Positions 8,378-16,574 of a DNA stretch of 64,000 nt are shown here, in pieces. The notes below the pieces were generated by a model. That model ran no database searches. It saw only the letters and a program-made list of their open reading frames with translations, and was not told the origin of the DNA. Source of the stretch: Rhodomicrobium sp. R_RK_3 (GTDB taxonomy: Bacteria; Pseudomonadota; Alphaproteobacteria; Rhizobiales; Rhodomicrobiaceae); NCBI RefSeq assembly GCF_002198715.1, contig NZ_MWLK01000006.1:1-64000 (forward strand), in the 5' to 3' direction. The first letter of the stretch is position 1. Each line of letters starts with the position of its first letter. The position numbers were made by a program, and so were the translations under genes.

Positions 8378-9295
8378 ATGACGGCGGAGACAATCGATAA
8401 GTGTCCTTCGGCTATGCAATTTTTTTGGGGCTCGAACAGCGGCGTGGAGTGGAGCGACCTGCGCGTCTTCCTCGCCATTGCGCGCGAGGGCACGCTCAGC
8501 GCCGCCGCCCGCAAGCTCGGCCAGACCCAGCCAACCATGGGACGCCGCCTGCGCGCGCTCGAAGGCGCCGTCGGCCACACGCTGTTCCAGCGCACCACCG
8601 AGGGATTTTTCCTGACCGACGAAGGCAACTCGGTGCTCGTCCATGCCGAGCGCATGGAGGAGGAGGCGCTCGCCTTCCAGCGCCAGCTCGCCGGCCGTGA
8701 CACCCAGCTCGAGGGCATGTTGCGGCTGACCGCGCCCGACTGGTTCGGCATTCATATCCTGGCCCCGGTGCTCGCCGAATTCGGGGAGCTGCATCCGAAG
8801 GTGCGGGTCGAATTGCTGGCGGATTCGCGCCACTACAGCCTGCCCCGCCGCGAGGCCGATCTGGCATTCCGCATCCGGCCGTTCGAGGATCCGGAAGTGG
8901 TTTCGCGGCGGCTGCTGCACCTGCCCTACGCGCTGTACGGCCCGGCCGGCACGGAGCCGCCAAGGCTGGGCGACGGTTACGGCGCCCGCGTCATCACCAT
9001 GGACTTGGCGCTCGCCGAGATGCCGGATGCGATCTGGCTGCGGCGCGCGCTGCCGGGGGCCCATGCCGCCTGCCGCAGCAACAATCGCGACGTGCAGGCG
9101 GCGCTGTGCGCCAGAGGCGCCGGGCTCGCCGTGCTCCCCTGCCCGCTCGGCGACGTCGTGCCGGGCATCGTCCGCCTGGATATCGGCGAAGAGCCGCCCG
9201 GCCGGGACGCCTATCTGGGCTATCACCGCGACCTGCGGCGGCTGATGCGGCTGCGGGCGCTTCTGGATCTCATCATCGGCCGGCTCGCGAAATGA
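8378..9295 (+). CDS. LysR-family regulator
   Basis: This is a 305-residue LysR-type regulator. Its DNA-binding domain (WSDLRVFLAIAREGTLSAAA, then LGQTQPTMGRRLRALE) spans about residues 25-85 and is followed by a substrate-binding-like domain. The ATG at 8378 has a weak GGATGA seven bases upstream. ATG 8414 would shorten it by 12 residues, still ahead of the helix-turn-helix, and has no SD, so the start is uncertain. It is divergent from the GcvA-like gene; the two are not close paralogues. The shared 103-bp intergenic region is the likely place for mutual or autoregulation. Confidence 0.85.
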   Translation: MTAETIDKCPSAMQFFWGSNSGVEWSDLRVFLAIAREGTLSAAARKLGQTQPTMGRRLRALEGAVGHTLFQRTTEGFFLTDEGNSVLVHAERMEEEALAFQRQLAGRDTQLEGMLRLTAPDWFGIHILAPVLAEFGELHPKVRVELLADSRHYSLPRREADLAFRIRPFEDPEVVSRRLLHLPYALYGPAGTEPPRLGDGYGARVITMDLALAEMPDAIWLRRALPGAHAACRSNNRDVQAALCARGAGLAVLPCPLGDVVPGIVRLDIGEEPPGRDAYLGYHRDLRRLMRLRALLDLIIGRLAK

Positions 9296-9304
9296 CCCGC
9301 TTAC

Positions 9305-9324
9305 CGGCCTCCCGGGGGGAGCCG
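9305..9324. terminator. Hairpin between convergent LysR and VOC genes
   Basis: CGGCCTCCC at 9305-9313 pairs with GGGAGCCG at 9317-9324, with one bulged C and a 3-base loop. It lies 10 bases past the LysR stop, between convergent genes. There is no T-run. Confidence 0.35.
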
Positions 9325-9355
9325 CGCCGCACGCGCGCCGCCCCCTCGATGCCCG

Positions 9356-9814
9356 TCAGGCAAGCACCTGGGTCAGTTCGAACAGATTGCCCCAGGGGTC
9401 GGCGAAGAAGGCGAGCCGGCGGCTGATGACGGGAAGGTCGAAAGGCTCGGTGACGATGGTGACGCCGCGGCGGCGCAACTCGGCGACGGTTGCGTCGGCA
9501 TCGTCGACGCCGATGCAGATGTGATGCCAGCCGGCGAGGTTGAGGCTGTCGCCGAGATCCTTGTAGGAGGGCCGGCCGGCCGCGCCCGCGCCGGCCAGGA
9601 TCTCGATCTTGAAGCCGGAATCGACCGCCGGGGCGACATAGGCCAGCTTCAGGTCGCCATAGGGCCAGGTATGGATGACGCGGAAATCCAGCTTCTCGGT
9701 GTACCAGGCGATGGCGGCATCGAAATCGGGCACGCGGATGCCGGCATGGTCGCCGCGCATCGACGTGAAGGGGCTTTCGGTCTTGGCGTTGGGGAATTTG
9801 GTCGGCATCGACAT
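9356..9814 (-). CDS. VOC family protein
   Basis: This is a 152-residue single-domain VOC protein. Candidate metal-site residues are H25 in GDHAGIRVPD, the WHHICIGVDD segment near residue 98 and E in GNLFELTQV near 147. The ATG at 9814 has GGAG six bases upstream; an ATG at 9826 has none. It lies 50 bases downstream of the SDR gene on the same strand, so the two probably form one transcript for a small-molecule conversion. The substrate is unknown. Confidence 0.8.
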   Translation of the reverse strand: MSMPTKFPNAKTESPFTSMRGDHAGIRVPDFDAAIAWYTEKLDFRVIHTWPYGDLKLAYVAPAVDSGFKIEILAGAGAAGRPSYKDLGDSLNLAGWHHICIGVDDADATVAELRRRGVTIVTEPFDLPVISRRLAFFADPWGNLFELTQVLA

Positions 9815-9864
9815 TGGCAGCTCCATCGAGAGGTTGATTTGAAAGGTTGAGGCCGGTAGGGGGC

Positions 9865-10605
9865 TCAGATGATGCCGCCATTGGCGCGCAGCACCTGGCC
9901 GTTGATCCAGCCGCCGTCCGGTCCGGCGAGGAAGGCGACGGCCGCCGCGATGTCGGCCGGCAGGCCGAGCCGTTCGAGCGGCGGCAGCGAGCCGAGATGG
10001 TCGACCACCTCCTGCGGCTTGCCATGCAGGAACAGCTCGGTGGCGGTCGGTCCGGGCGCGATGGCGTTCACGGTGATGTTGCGGCCGCGCAATTCCTTGA
10101 CCAGCACATGGGTCATCGCCTCGACGCCCGCCTTGGTCGCGGCGTAGGCGGCATAGGTCGGCTGGTAGAGTCCGACGGCGCTCGAGGAAAAGCTGATGAT
10201 CCGCCCGCCCGGCCGCAGGCGCCTTGCCGCCTCCCGCAGGCCGTTGAAGACGCCTTTGAGGTTGATCGCGACATGGCGGTCGAACAGCGCGTCGTCGGTT
10301 TCGGCGACGGTCGCGAGCTGCGCGATGCCCGCATTGTTGACCAGCACGTTGACGCCGCCATAGATGCGCTCGGCGCTGTCGAACATTGCCTGCATCGCGC
10401 GGGGATCGCTGACATCGGCCCGGACGGCGCTCGCCTGGCCGCCCCGCTTGAGGATGCGCGCGACCTGTTCCTCGGCATCGTCGGCATTGGCCGCGAAATT
10501 GACGATGACGGCGAAGCCATCCGCCGCCAGCCGTTCGGCGACGGCCGCACCGATGCCGCGCGACGCACCGGTGACGATTGCTGTTTTTCCATTCCGCGCC
10601 GTCAT
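9865..10605 (-). CDS. Short-chain dehydrogenase/reductase
   Basis: This is a 246-residue classical SDR. The cofactor motif TGASRGIG lies at residues 12-19, the NNAG motif near 88-91, the catalytic serine in ISFSSSAVG, and the YAATK motif near 152-156. The fold ends with GGWINGQVLRANGG, typical of 3-oxoacyl-ACP reductase-like SDRs. NADP is likely, because an Asn-Phe pair rather than an acidic residue follows strand two. It is upstream of a VOC gene on the same strand. The substrate cannot be assigned. GGGAGAAAG precedes the ATG. Confidence 0.88.
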   Translation of the reverse strand: MTARNGKTAIVTGASRGIGAAVAERLAADGFAVIVNFAANADDAEEQVARILKRGGQASAVRADVSDPRAMQAMFDSAERIYGGVNVLVNNAGIAQLATVAETDDALFDRHVAINLKGVFNGLREAARRLRPGGRIISFSSSAVGLYQPTYAAYAATKAGVEAMTHVLVKELRGRNITVNAIAPGPTATELFLHGKPQEVVDHLGSLPPLERLGLPADIAAAVAFLAGPDGGWINGQVLRANGGII

Positions 10606-10848
10606 TTCTATGTCTTTCTCCCGTGGCTTCAGGCGATGGCGGGATCCTAGGCCCGGCCGCGGCCGCCGGCTGTCATGGGGTTTTGGTGTTTTTTTTAATC
10701 CGTGGACGACCGGCCTCGCGGGCCACAGCCGGCATATCGGTGCTGGCGCCGCGCGAGCCGCTAAACATTTCTGCACGCCGGCCGTGCACCGACTTTCATT
10801 GCGTTGCAACGCCCTGAGCTGGGAGCTTGAGCGGACTAACGCTTTGGA

Positions 10849-11424
10849 ATGGAGCGAACATTGGCCGATTGGCGGATCCCCGACGGGGCTGAATCAATAT
10901 TAGGAAGCGGCGGTGGGACCCCACCCGGCGGCGGGCTTGGCGACCCGCTCGGGGAGATCGCCCGCATCCTGGACGTGCTCGGCCGCGAGGCGGCGCAGAG
11001 CGACCCGTCCTCCCGCCGCTTCATCGAGCGGGCTGTCGAACTGCTCGAAGCCCCGCTCGCGCGCCGCGAGACACCGCCCGGCGCGCCGGGATCGTATCGC
11101 GGGCTCGCCGGCTGGCAGGTCAAGCGCGTGACCGCCTATATGCGCGAGCATCTGGCCGAGGAGATCAATCTGGACGAGCTCGCCGCGCTGATCAAGCTGA
11201 GCCGCTTCTATTTCTGCACCGCCTTCCGGCAGGCGACCGGCCGCACGCCGCATGCATGGCTGATCGAGGAGCGCATCGCGCAAGGTCGGGAGCTGCTGGC
11301 CGATCCCTCGCTGCGCATCACCGATGTCGCGCTGGCGGTCGGCTATCAGACGCCCTCCGCCTTTTCCGCGCGCTTCCGCAGACTGACGGGCGTGACCCCG
11401 ACGGAATACCGGAGGCGTCTGTAG
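10849..11424 (+). CDS. AraC-family regulator lacking its N-terminal half
   Basis: This is a 191-residue protein with the complete C-terminal AraC/XylS double helix-turn-helix (about residues 90-190, ending GVTPTEYRRRL). The roughly 125-residue sensor domain present in its relative at 15414-16322 is missing. The two share almost every position in segments such as WQVKRVTAYM, SLRITDVALAVGYQTPSAF and REAAQSDP. An in-frame TAA at 10837 excludes a longer frame, and the SD ahead of the ATG is weak. It may be a constitutive DNA-binding fragment or a decaying duplicate. It lies 128 bases upstream of paoA on the same strand. Confidence 0.7.
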   Translation: MERTLADWRIPDGAESILGSGGGTPPGGGLGDPLGEIARILDVLGREAAQSDPSSRRFIERAVELLEAPLARRETPPGAPGSYRGLAGWQVKRVTAYMREHLAEEINLDELAALIKLSRFYFCTAFRQATGRTPHAWLIEERIAQGRELLADPSLRITDVALAVGYQTPSAFSARFRRLTGVTPTEYRRRL

Positions 11425-11552
11425 CGGCCGCGCCCGCGATCTCCGAAATGCTGCGACATTCGCCGAAACATCCGAACAGCAGCGGGCCGGGCCGCCCATT
11501 ACCTTCTTGGCCAAGCCTTGGATTTGAATCTGACCCGAAAGGAAGAGCGTCG

Positions 11553-12179
11553 ATGCCAGAGGAGACTTCACATATCCCGCCCGCCGCGGCGGCGTTTCCC
11601 CCCGTATCGCGCCGCGAGGTGCTCCAGGCGACGGCAGGCGCGGTGGCGCTCGCCGCCTTGCCCGGCGGGGCGGCGGATTCAGCAGCGGCGGCGGAGGCCG
11701 GGGCGGCAGCCGGGCACAGTTTGCGCATCACCGTCAACGGCCACGCGCATGAGCTGGCCATCGACCCGCGCCAGTCGATCCTCGACGTGCTGCGCGAAAG
11801 GCTGAACCTGACGGGCACGAAGAAGGGCTGCAATCAGGGCGCCTGCGGGGCGTGCACCATTCTTCTCAACGGCCAGCGGGTCAATGCCTGTCTGACGCTC
11901 GCCGCCATGCATGACGGCGCCGAGATCACCACCATCGAAGGGGTGGCGCAAGGCGAGGCGCTGCATCCGCTGCAGGCCGCCTTCATCGAACATGACGGCT
12001 TCCAATGCGGCTATTGCACCGGCGGCCAGATCATGTCCGGCCTCGGCTGCATCGCGGAAGGCCATGCGGGCTCGCCGGCCGAGATCAAGGCGTGGATGAG
12101 CGGCAATATCTGCCGCTGCGGCGCCTATCCCGGCATCGTCGCCGCGATCGCCCAGGCGAACAAGGCGGTGCGCTCATGA
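11553..12179 (+). CDS. paoA: Aldehyde oxidoreductase [2Fe-2S] subunit, PaoA-like
   Basis: This is the 208-residue iron-sulfur subunit of a xanthine-oxidase-family enzyme. A twin-arginine signal (SRREVLQATAGAV, residues 19-31) targets the folded complex to the periplasm. A plant-type [2Fe-2S] cluster is held by C93, C98, C101 and C113, and a second by C152, C155, C187 and C189. The layout matches PaoA (YagT) of the E. coli PaoABC periplasmic aldehyde oxidoreductase, which detoxifies aromatic aldehydes. The gene overlaps paoB by ATGA. The ATG at 11553 has AAAGGAAGAG upstream. Confidence 0.88.
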   Translation: MPEETSHIPPAAAAFPPVSRREVLQATAGAVALAALPGGAADSAAAAEAGAAAGHSLRITVNGHAHELAIDPRQSILDVLRERLNLTGTKKGCNQGACGACTILLNGQRVNACLTLAAMHDGAEITTIEGVAQGEALHPLQAAFIEHDGFQCGYCTGGQIMSGLGCIAEGHAGSPAEIKAWMSGNICRCGAYPGIVAAIAQANKAVRS

Positions 12180-13153
12180 TCCCGTTCACCTTGCAGAAAG
12201 TCCTGACGGAGGCCGAGGCGATTGCCGCCGCCGGACAGGGAGGCCGCTACATCGCTGGCGGGACGACGCTGATCGACCTGATGCGCGAGGAGGTCGAGCG
12301 GCCGGAAAAGCTCGTCGACATCAACGCGCTGCCGATCAAGCACATCCGCGCCGAGGGCGGCGATCTCGTCATCGGCGCGCTGGCCCGCATGTCGGAAGTT
12401 GCGGCGCACCCGGAGACGCAGCGCTTGCAGCCGCTGATCGCCGAAACGCTGGTCGAGGGCGCCTCGCCGCAATTGCGCAATGTCGCCTCCATCGGCGGCA
12501 ATCTCCTGCAGCGCTGCCGATGCCCCTTTTTCCGGATGCTCGACGCCGGCTGCAACAAGCGCGCGCCCGGGACCGGCTGCTCGGCCATCGAGGGCCTCAA
12601 CGGCGGCCATGCCATCCTCGGCACCAGCGACCAATGCGCGGCGACCCATCCCTCCGACCTCGCGGTGGCGCTGATCGCGCTCGACGCGACGATGCGCGTG
12701 ACCGGCCCCGGCTATGAGCGGTCGTTCCCGGTGGACGAGCTGTTCCGGCTTCCCGGCACGACGCCGCATCTGGAACACACGCTGCGGCCGGGCGAGCTGA
12801 TCGCCGAAATCCGCGTGCCGGGCGGCCCCCACGCCCGGCGCGCGCGCTACCTGAAGGTGCGCGACCGCTCCTCCTATGAGTTCGCGGTCGTCTCCGCCGC
12901 GGCGGCGCTCCATGTCGAAGGCGGGATCGTCCGCGATGCCCGGATCGCCTGCGGCGGCGTCGGCACCAGGCCCTGGCGGATGCGGGCCGTCGAGCGCGCG
13001 CTGATCGGCAAGGCGCCGGATCGGGCCGCCTTCGAGGCTGCGGCCCGCCAGGCAACGGAGGGCGTCAAGCCGCTATCCGGCAATCACTACAAGGTCGAAC
13101 TGTTGCCGCGGACCATCGTCCGGGCGCTCGAAATGGCGGGAGAGGTCGCATGA
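12176..13153 (+). CDS. paoB: Aldehyde oxidoreductase FAD subunit, PaoB-like
   Basis: This is a 325-residue FAD-binding subunit (CO-dehydrogenase flavoprotein fold). FAD contacts are AGGTTLIDLM (27-36) and ASIGGNLLQ (104-112). Between them and the C-terminal domain is an inserted cysteine-rich segment with C114, C116, C126 and C135 around CNKRAPGTGC. In PaoB (YagS) and 4-hydroxybenzoyl-CoA reductase beta, an insert of this kind carries an extra [4Fe-4S] cluster, and this cysteine pattern fits the PaoB form. It passes electrons between the iron-sulfur and molybdenum subunits. It overlaps both neighbours by ATGA, so the three subunits are translationally coupled. Confidence 0.88.
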   Translation: MIPFTLQKVLTEAEAIAAAGQGGRYIAGGTTLIDLMREEVERPEKLVDINALPIKHIRAEGGDLVIGALARMSEVAAHPETQRLQPLIAETLVEGASPQLRNVASIGGNLLQRCRCPFFRMLDAGCNKRAPGTGCSAIEGLNGGHAILGTSDQCAATHPSDLAVALIALDATMRVTGPGYERSFPVDELFRLPGTTPHLEHTLRPGELIAEIRVPGGPHARRARYLKVRDRSSYEFAVVSAAAALHVEGGIVRDARIACGGVGTRPWRMRAVERALIGKAPDRAAFEAAARQATEGVKPLSGNHYKVELLPRTIVRALEMAGEVA

Positions 13154-15372
13154 CCATGCAAGCAATCGGCAAGCCGCATTCGCGCGTCGACGGCCGCGCG
13201 AAAGTCACCGGCGGAGCGCGCTACGCCGCCGAGTTCAACCAGCCGGACCAGCTCTACGCCGTGGTCGTCGGCAGCACGGTCGGCCTCGGCCGCATCCTGC
13301 GCATCGACGCCGGGGCGGTCGCGCAAATGCCCGGCGTGCGGGCGGTGATCAGCCATCTCAACGCGCCGCGCCTCGCCTATCAGCCGCATAAGGGCGGCAC
13401 CGATCCCGCCAACGGCGAGCGGCTGCATGTGCTGCAGGACGATCAGGTGCGGTTCTACGGCCAGCCGGTCGCCGTGATCGTCGCGGACAGCCTCGACCAT
13501 GCCGAACGCGCCGCCGCCGCCCTGGCGGTGAGCTACGCGGGCGAAACCCCGGTCGTCGACCCGCTTGATGCCAAGGTGCAGCCGGTCGCCCCTCAGGCTG
13601 GCCGCGCCGGGGCCGACAGATCGCGCGGCGATGCCGATGCCGCCTTCGCCGCCGCGCCCGTCACCGTCGAGGCCAGCTTCGACATGGCCCGGGAGAACCA
13701 CACGCCGATGGAGCCCCATGCGACCATCGCCGCCTGGTCGGGCGACCGCCTGACCTTGTGGAGCAAGAGCCAGTTCGTCGTCAACGAGCAGGCCGAGATC
13801 GCCGCCATTTTCGGCATGCCGGCGGCGAATGTCCAGGTGATCTGCCCGTTCGTCGGGGGCGGTTTCGGCACCTCGCTGCGGACCTGGCCGCATGTGACGC
13901 TCGCGGCCATCGCGGCGCGGCAGGTCGGGCGTCCGGTCAAGCTGGTGCTCACCCGGCGGCAGATGTTCCACACCACCGGCCATCGGCCGCGAACGCTGCA
14001 GCGCGTCGCGCTCGGCGCGACCACGGACGGGCGGCTCACCAGCCTGATCCATGAGGGCAGCGGCGAGACCAGCCGCTACGAGCAGTTCGTCGAAGCGCTC
14101 ACCTCGACTTCCGGCTTCATGTATTCCTGCCCGAATGTGCGGACCCGCTACCGGCTGCTGCCGATGGATACCGGCACGCCCACCTTTATGCGCGGGCCGG
14201 GCGAGGCGAGCGGCATGTACGCGGTCGAATCCGCCATCGACGAATTGAGCTACAAGCTCGGCATCGACCCCGTCGAGCTGCGGCGGCGCAACGAGCCCGC
14301 GATCGACGAGGCCGAAAAGCTCCCGTTCTCGAGCCGCTCGCTCATGCAATGCTACGCACTTGGCGCCGAACGCTTCGGCTGGGCGAGCCGCGATCCGCGG
14401 CCGCGCGCCATGCGCGACGGGCGGCTGCTGATCGGCTGGGGCGTCGCCTCGGCGTCCTATCCGTGCTTCTTCTCGCCGGCCAGCGCCCGCGTCCGCCTCC
14501 TCGCCGATGGGTCCGCCGAGGTCGAGGCGGCGTCAAGCGACATGGGCCCCGGCACCTATACGTCCATGACCCAAGTCGCGGCGGAGACGCTCAGCCTGCC
14601 TCTGGACAAGGTGCGCTTCAGCCTCGGCCGGTCCGATTTCCCGGCGACGCCGTCGCATGGCGGTTCGCAGACCATGTCCTCGGTCGGGTCGGCGGTGCGC
14701 GCGGCGTGCCTCGCCGTGCAGGCGGAGCTGGCGAAGCGGGCGGTCGCGGACCGGCGATCACAGCTTTTCGGCGCCTCCATCGATAGCGTCGAATGGCGGG
14801 AAGGGCGCCTGAGCCGCAAGGGCGATGCTGCCGCCGGGCCATCCTATAGCGAGCTGGTGACGGGCGCCGGCGGCTCGCCGGTCGAAGCGGGCGCGTCCGC
14901 CGCGCGCGATGCCGCGATCGCCAAGCAATATTCCATGCACGCTTTCGGCGCGGTCTTCGTCGAAGTCTCCGTCGATCCCGATCTGGGTCTCGTCCGCCTG
15001 CGCCGGGCGGTCGGTGCCTACGGGGCCGGACGCATCGTCAATCCGAAGCTGGCGACGAGCCAGTGCATCGGCGGCATGGTCGGCGGCCTCGGCATGGCAT
15101 TGATGGAGCGCACCGCCCTCGACCCGCGCGACGGCCGCCCGGTCAACGCGCATATGGGGGATTATCTCGTGCCGGTGAATCTCGACGTGCCGCATCTGGA
15201 GGCGCATTTCGTCGAGGAGCAGGACCCGCATGTCAATCCGCTCGGCGTCAAGGGCCTGGGCGAGGTCGCGCTGGTCGGCATGGCGCCCGCGATCGCCAAC
15301 GCCGTGTTCCATGCGACCGGAAAACGGGTGCGCGAACTGCCGATCCGGATCGAGAACCTGCTGGACGTCTAG
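13150..15372 (+). CDS. paoC: Aldehyde oxidoreductase molybdenum subunit, PaoC-like
   Basis: This is the 740-residue catalytic subunit that binds the molybdenum pterin cofactor, probably the cytosine dinucleotide form as in PaoC (YagR). Family landmarks are CPFVGGGFGTSLR near residue 236, MRGPGEASG near 350, and GVKGLGEVALVG near 700, whose glutamate (about residue 705) is the base that activates the water ligand. It carries no signal peptide of its own and would be exported with PaoA by the Tat system. The cofactor-insertion chaperone (PaoD/XdhC type) is not in this window. A terminator hairpin follows at 15386. Confidence 0.88.
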   Translation: MTMQAIGKPHSRVDGRAKVTGGARYAAEFNQPDQLYAVVVGSTVGLGRILRIDAGAVAQMPGVRAVISHLNAPRLAYQPHKGGTDPANGERLHVLQDDQVRFYGQPVAVIVADSLDHAERAAAALAVSYAGETPVVDPLDAKVQPVAPQAGRAGADRSRGDADAAFAAAPVTVEASFDMARENHTPMEPHATIAAWSGDRLTLWSKSQFVVNEQAEIAAIFGMPAANVQVICPFVGGGFGTSLRTWPHVTLAAIAARQVGRPVKLVLTRRQMFHTTGHRPRTLQRVALGATTDGRLTSLIHEGSGETSRYEQFVEALTSTSGFMYSCPNVRTRYRLLPMDTGTPTFMRGPGEASGMYAVESAIDELSYKLGIDPVELRRRNEPAIDEAEKLPFSSRSLMQCYALGAERFGWASRDPRPRAMRDGRLLIGWGVASASYPCFFSPASARVRLLADGSAEVEAASSDMGPGTYTSMTQVAAETLSLPLDKVRFSLGRSDFPATPSHGGSQTMSSVGSAVRAACLAVQAELAKRAVADRRSQLFGASIDSVEWREGRLSRKGDAAAGPSYSELVTGAGGSPVEAGASAARDAAIAKQYSMHAFGAVFVEVSVDPDLGLVRLRRAVGAYGAGRIVNPKLATSQCIGGMVGGLGMALMERTALDPRDGRPVNAHMGDYLVPVNLDVPHLEAHFVEEQDPHVNPLGVKGLGEVALVGMAPAIANAVFHATGKRVRELPIRIENLLDV

Positions 15373-15385
15373 TGGGCCAATAAAA

Positions 15386-15411
15386 GTCATCCCCGCGCGA
15401 GCGGGGATGAC
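15386..15411. terminator. Perfect 11-bp hairpin between paoC and convergent araC
   Basis: GTCATCCCCGC at 15386-15396 and GCGGGGATGAC at 15401-15411 are exact inverted copies around GCGA. It sits between the ends of two convergent genes and probably terminates both. The GTCATNCCCGCG arm is a motif often dispersed between genes in alphaproteobacteria; a partial relative occurs near 41056. Confidence 0.7.
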
Positions 15412-15413
15412 GG

Positions 15414-16322
15414 TCAGAGCTGGCGCCGCCGGTATTCGGACGGCGTCACGCCCGTGAATTTGCGGAAACTTGCCGTGAAGGCGGAGGGCGTCTGATATCC
15501 CACCGCCAGCGCCACATCGGTAATGCGCAGCGACGCATCGGCCAGCAGCCCTCGGGCGCGGTCCATGCGCTGCTGCGTCAGCCATTCATGCGGCGTGCGC
15601 CCGGTCGCGACCCGGAACGACGTGCAGAAATGGAAGCGGCTCAGCTTGACCAGCCCGGCGAGCTCGTCGAGGCCGATGGTCTTGTCGAGATGCTCAATCA
15701 TATAGGCGGTCACGCGCTTCACCTGCCAGTCGGCAAGGCCGCCGCGGTTCGGAGCCGGCGCGCCGAGCCCCGACGATACGCAATGGCGCCGGATGAGCTG
15801 GGTGCAGAGGAGATCGATGGCCTGCTCCACGAACAGGCGCGCGGCGGGGTCGCTCTGCGCCGCTTCCCGGGCGAGCAGTTCCAGGATGCGGGCCGCCGCC
15901 CCGTCCTCGAAGGCGAGCCGGTCGACCAGCTCCACGCGCCGCCCCCCGGCGATCTGATCCGCCCAGGAGCGCAGGCGCCGCTCGGTCAGGAAAATGTGCG
16001 ACATCTCGCTCTGCCCGCCGACATACCAATGTCCGTCATGCCCCTTGGGGATCAGGGTGATGGTGCCCGGCCGGGTCAGGCCGGAGAGGGTGACGCCGCC
16101 GCGCCGCCAGACCGTCTCGCGTTCGGCGCCGTAATAGGTCTTGACGACATGCGCCGACATGCCCGGCACGTAATGGTCGACCGCGCCGAGCGTCCAGCGC
16201 GGCGTCAGCCGCGTATCGCCGCCGAGGCTCTCGGGAGCGAGCGGCGGGGCGACATCCATCAGGCAGCGGAACTCTCCGATGATGGTTTGCTCATCCGGTT
16301 CGTCATTCAAATCTGTCGGCAA
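15414..16322 (-). CDS. AraC-family regulator, full length
   Basis: This is a 302-residue AraC/XylS regulator with an N-terminal sensor domain (about 1-125, probably a cupin-like fold), a linker and a C-terminal double helix-turn-helix (about 200-300). The start is a TTG at 16322 preceded by GAGGAG eight bases upstream, a clear case where the SD decides for a rare start codon. Its C-terminal 170 residues are closely related to the truncated protein at 10849-11424. It is convergent with paoC, and the pair of relatives flanks paoABC, so control of that operon is the obvious hypothesis. Confidence 0.82.
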   Translation of the reverse strand: MPTDLNDEPDEQTIIGEFRCLMDVAPPLAPESLGGDTRLTPRWTLGAVDHYVPGMSAHVVKTYYGAERETVWRRGGVTLSGLTRPGTITLIPKGHDGHWYVGGQSEMSHIFLTERRLRSWADQIAGGRRVELVDRLAFEDGAAARILELLAREAAQSDPAARLFVEQAIDLLCTQLIRRHCVSSGLGAPAPNRGGLADWQVKRVTAYMIEHLDKTIGLDELAGLVKLSRFHFCTSFRVATGRTPHEWLTQQRMDRARGLLADASLRITDVALAVGYQTPSAFTASFRKFTGVTPSEYRRRQL

Positions 16323-16574
16323 AATGCGGTCTCCTCGGATCCGTTCCGGTCTGAAGGCTTTGCGGGCGGAACGGGAACAATCAATGTTTGCGGGAGCTTA
16401 CGGAGCCCGCCTTCGTTTCATGCGGCGAATAATTGGGAGGCGCCATGACTATCGCAAGATGGCGACGGGTTTCGCAACCCTGAGACTGCGAGACCGGCGG
16501 CAACTCCGTAACCTGCCGCCTGCGCCCTTCAAGCCGAGACCGTGAGACGCAATGCGCCAGCCGATCGTTCCTGC

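Noticed and set aside
8275-8751. Upstream extension of the minus-strand LysR gene (open to about 8751)
   Set aside because: The extension is antisense to the other LysR gene, and the LysR fold begins right after the ATG at 8274.
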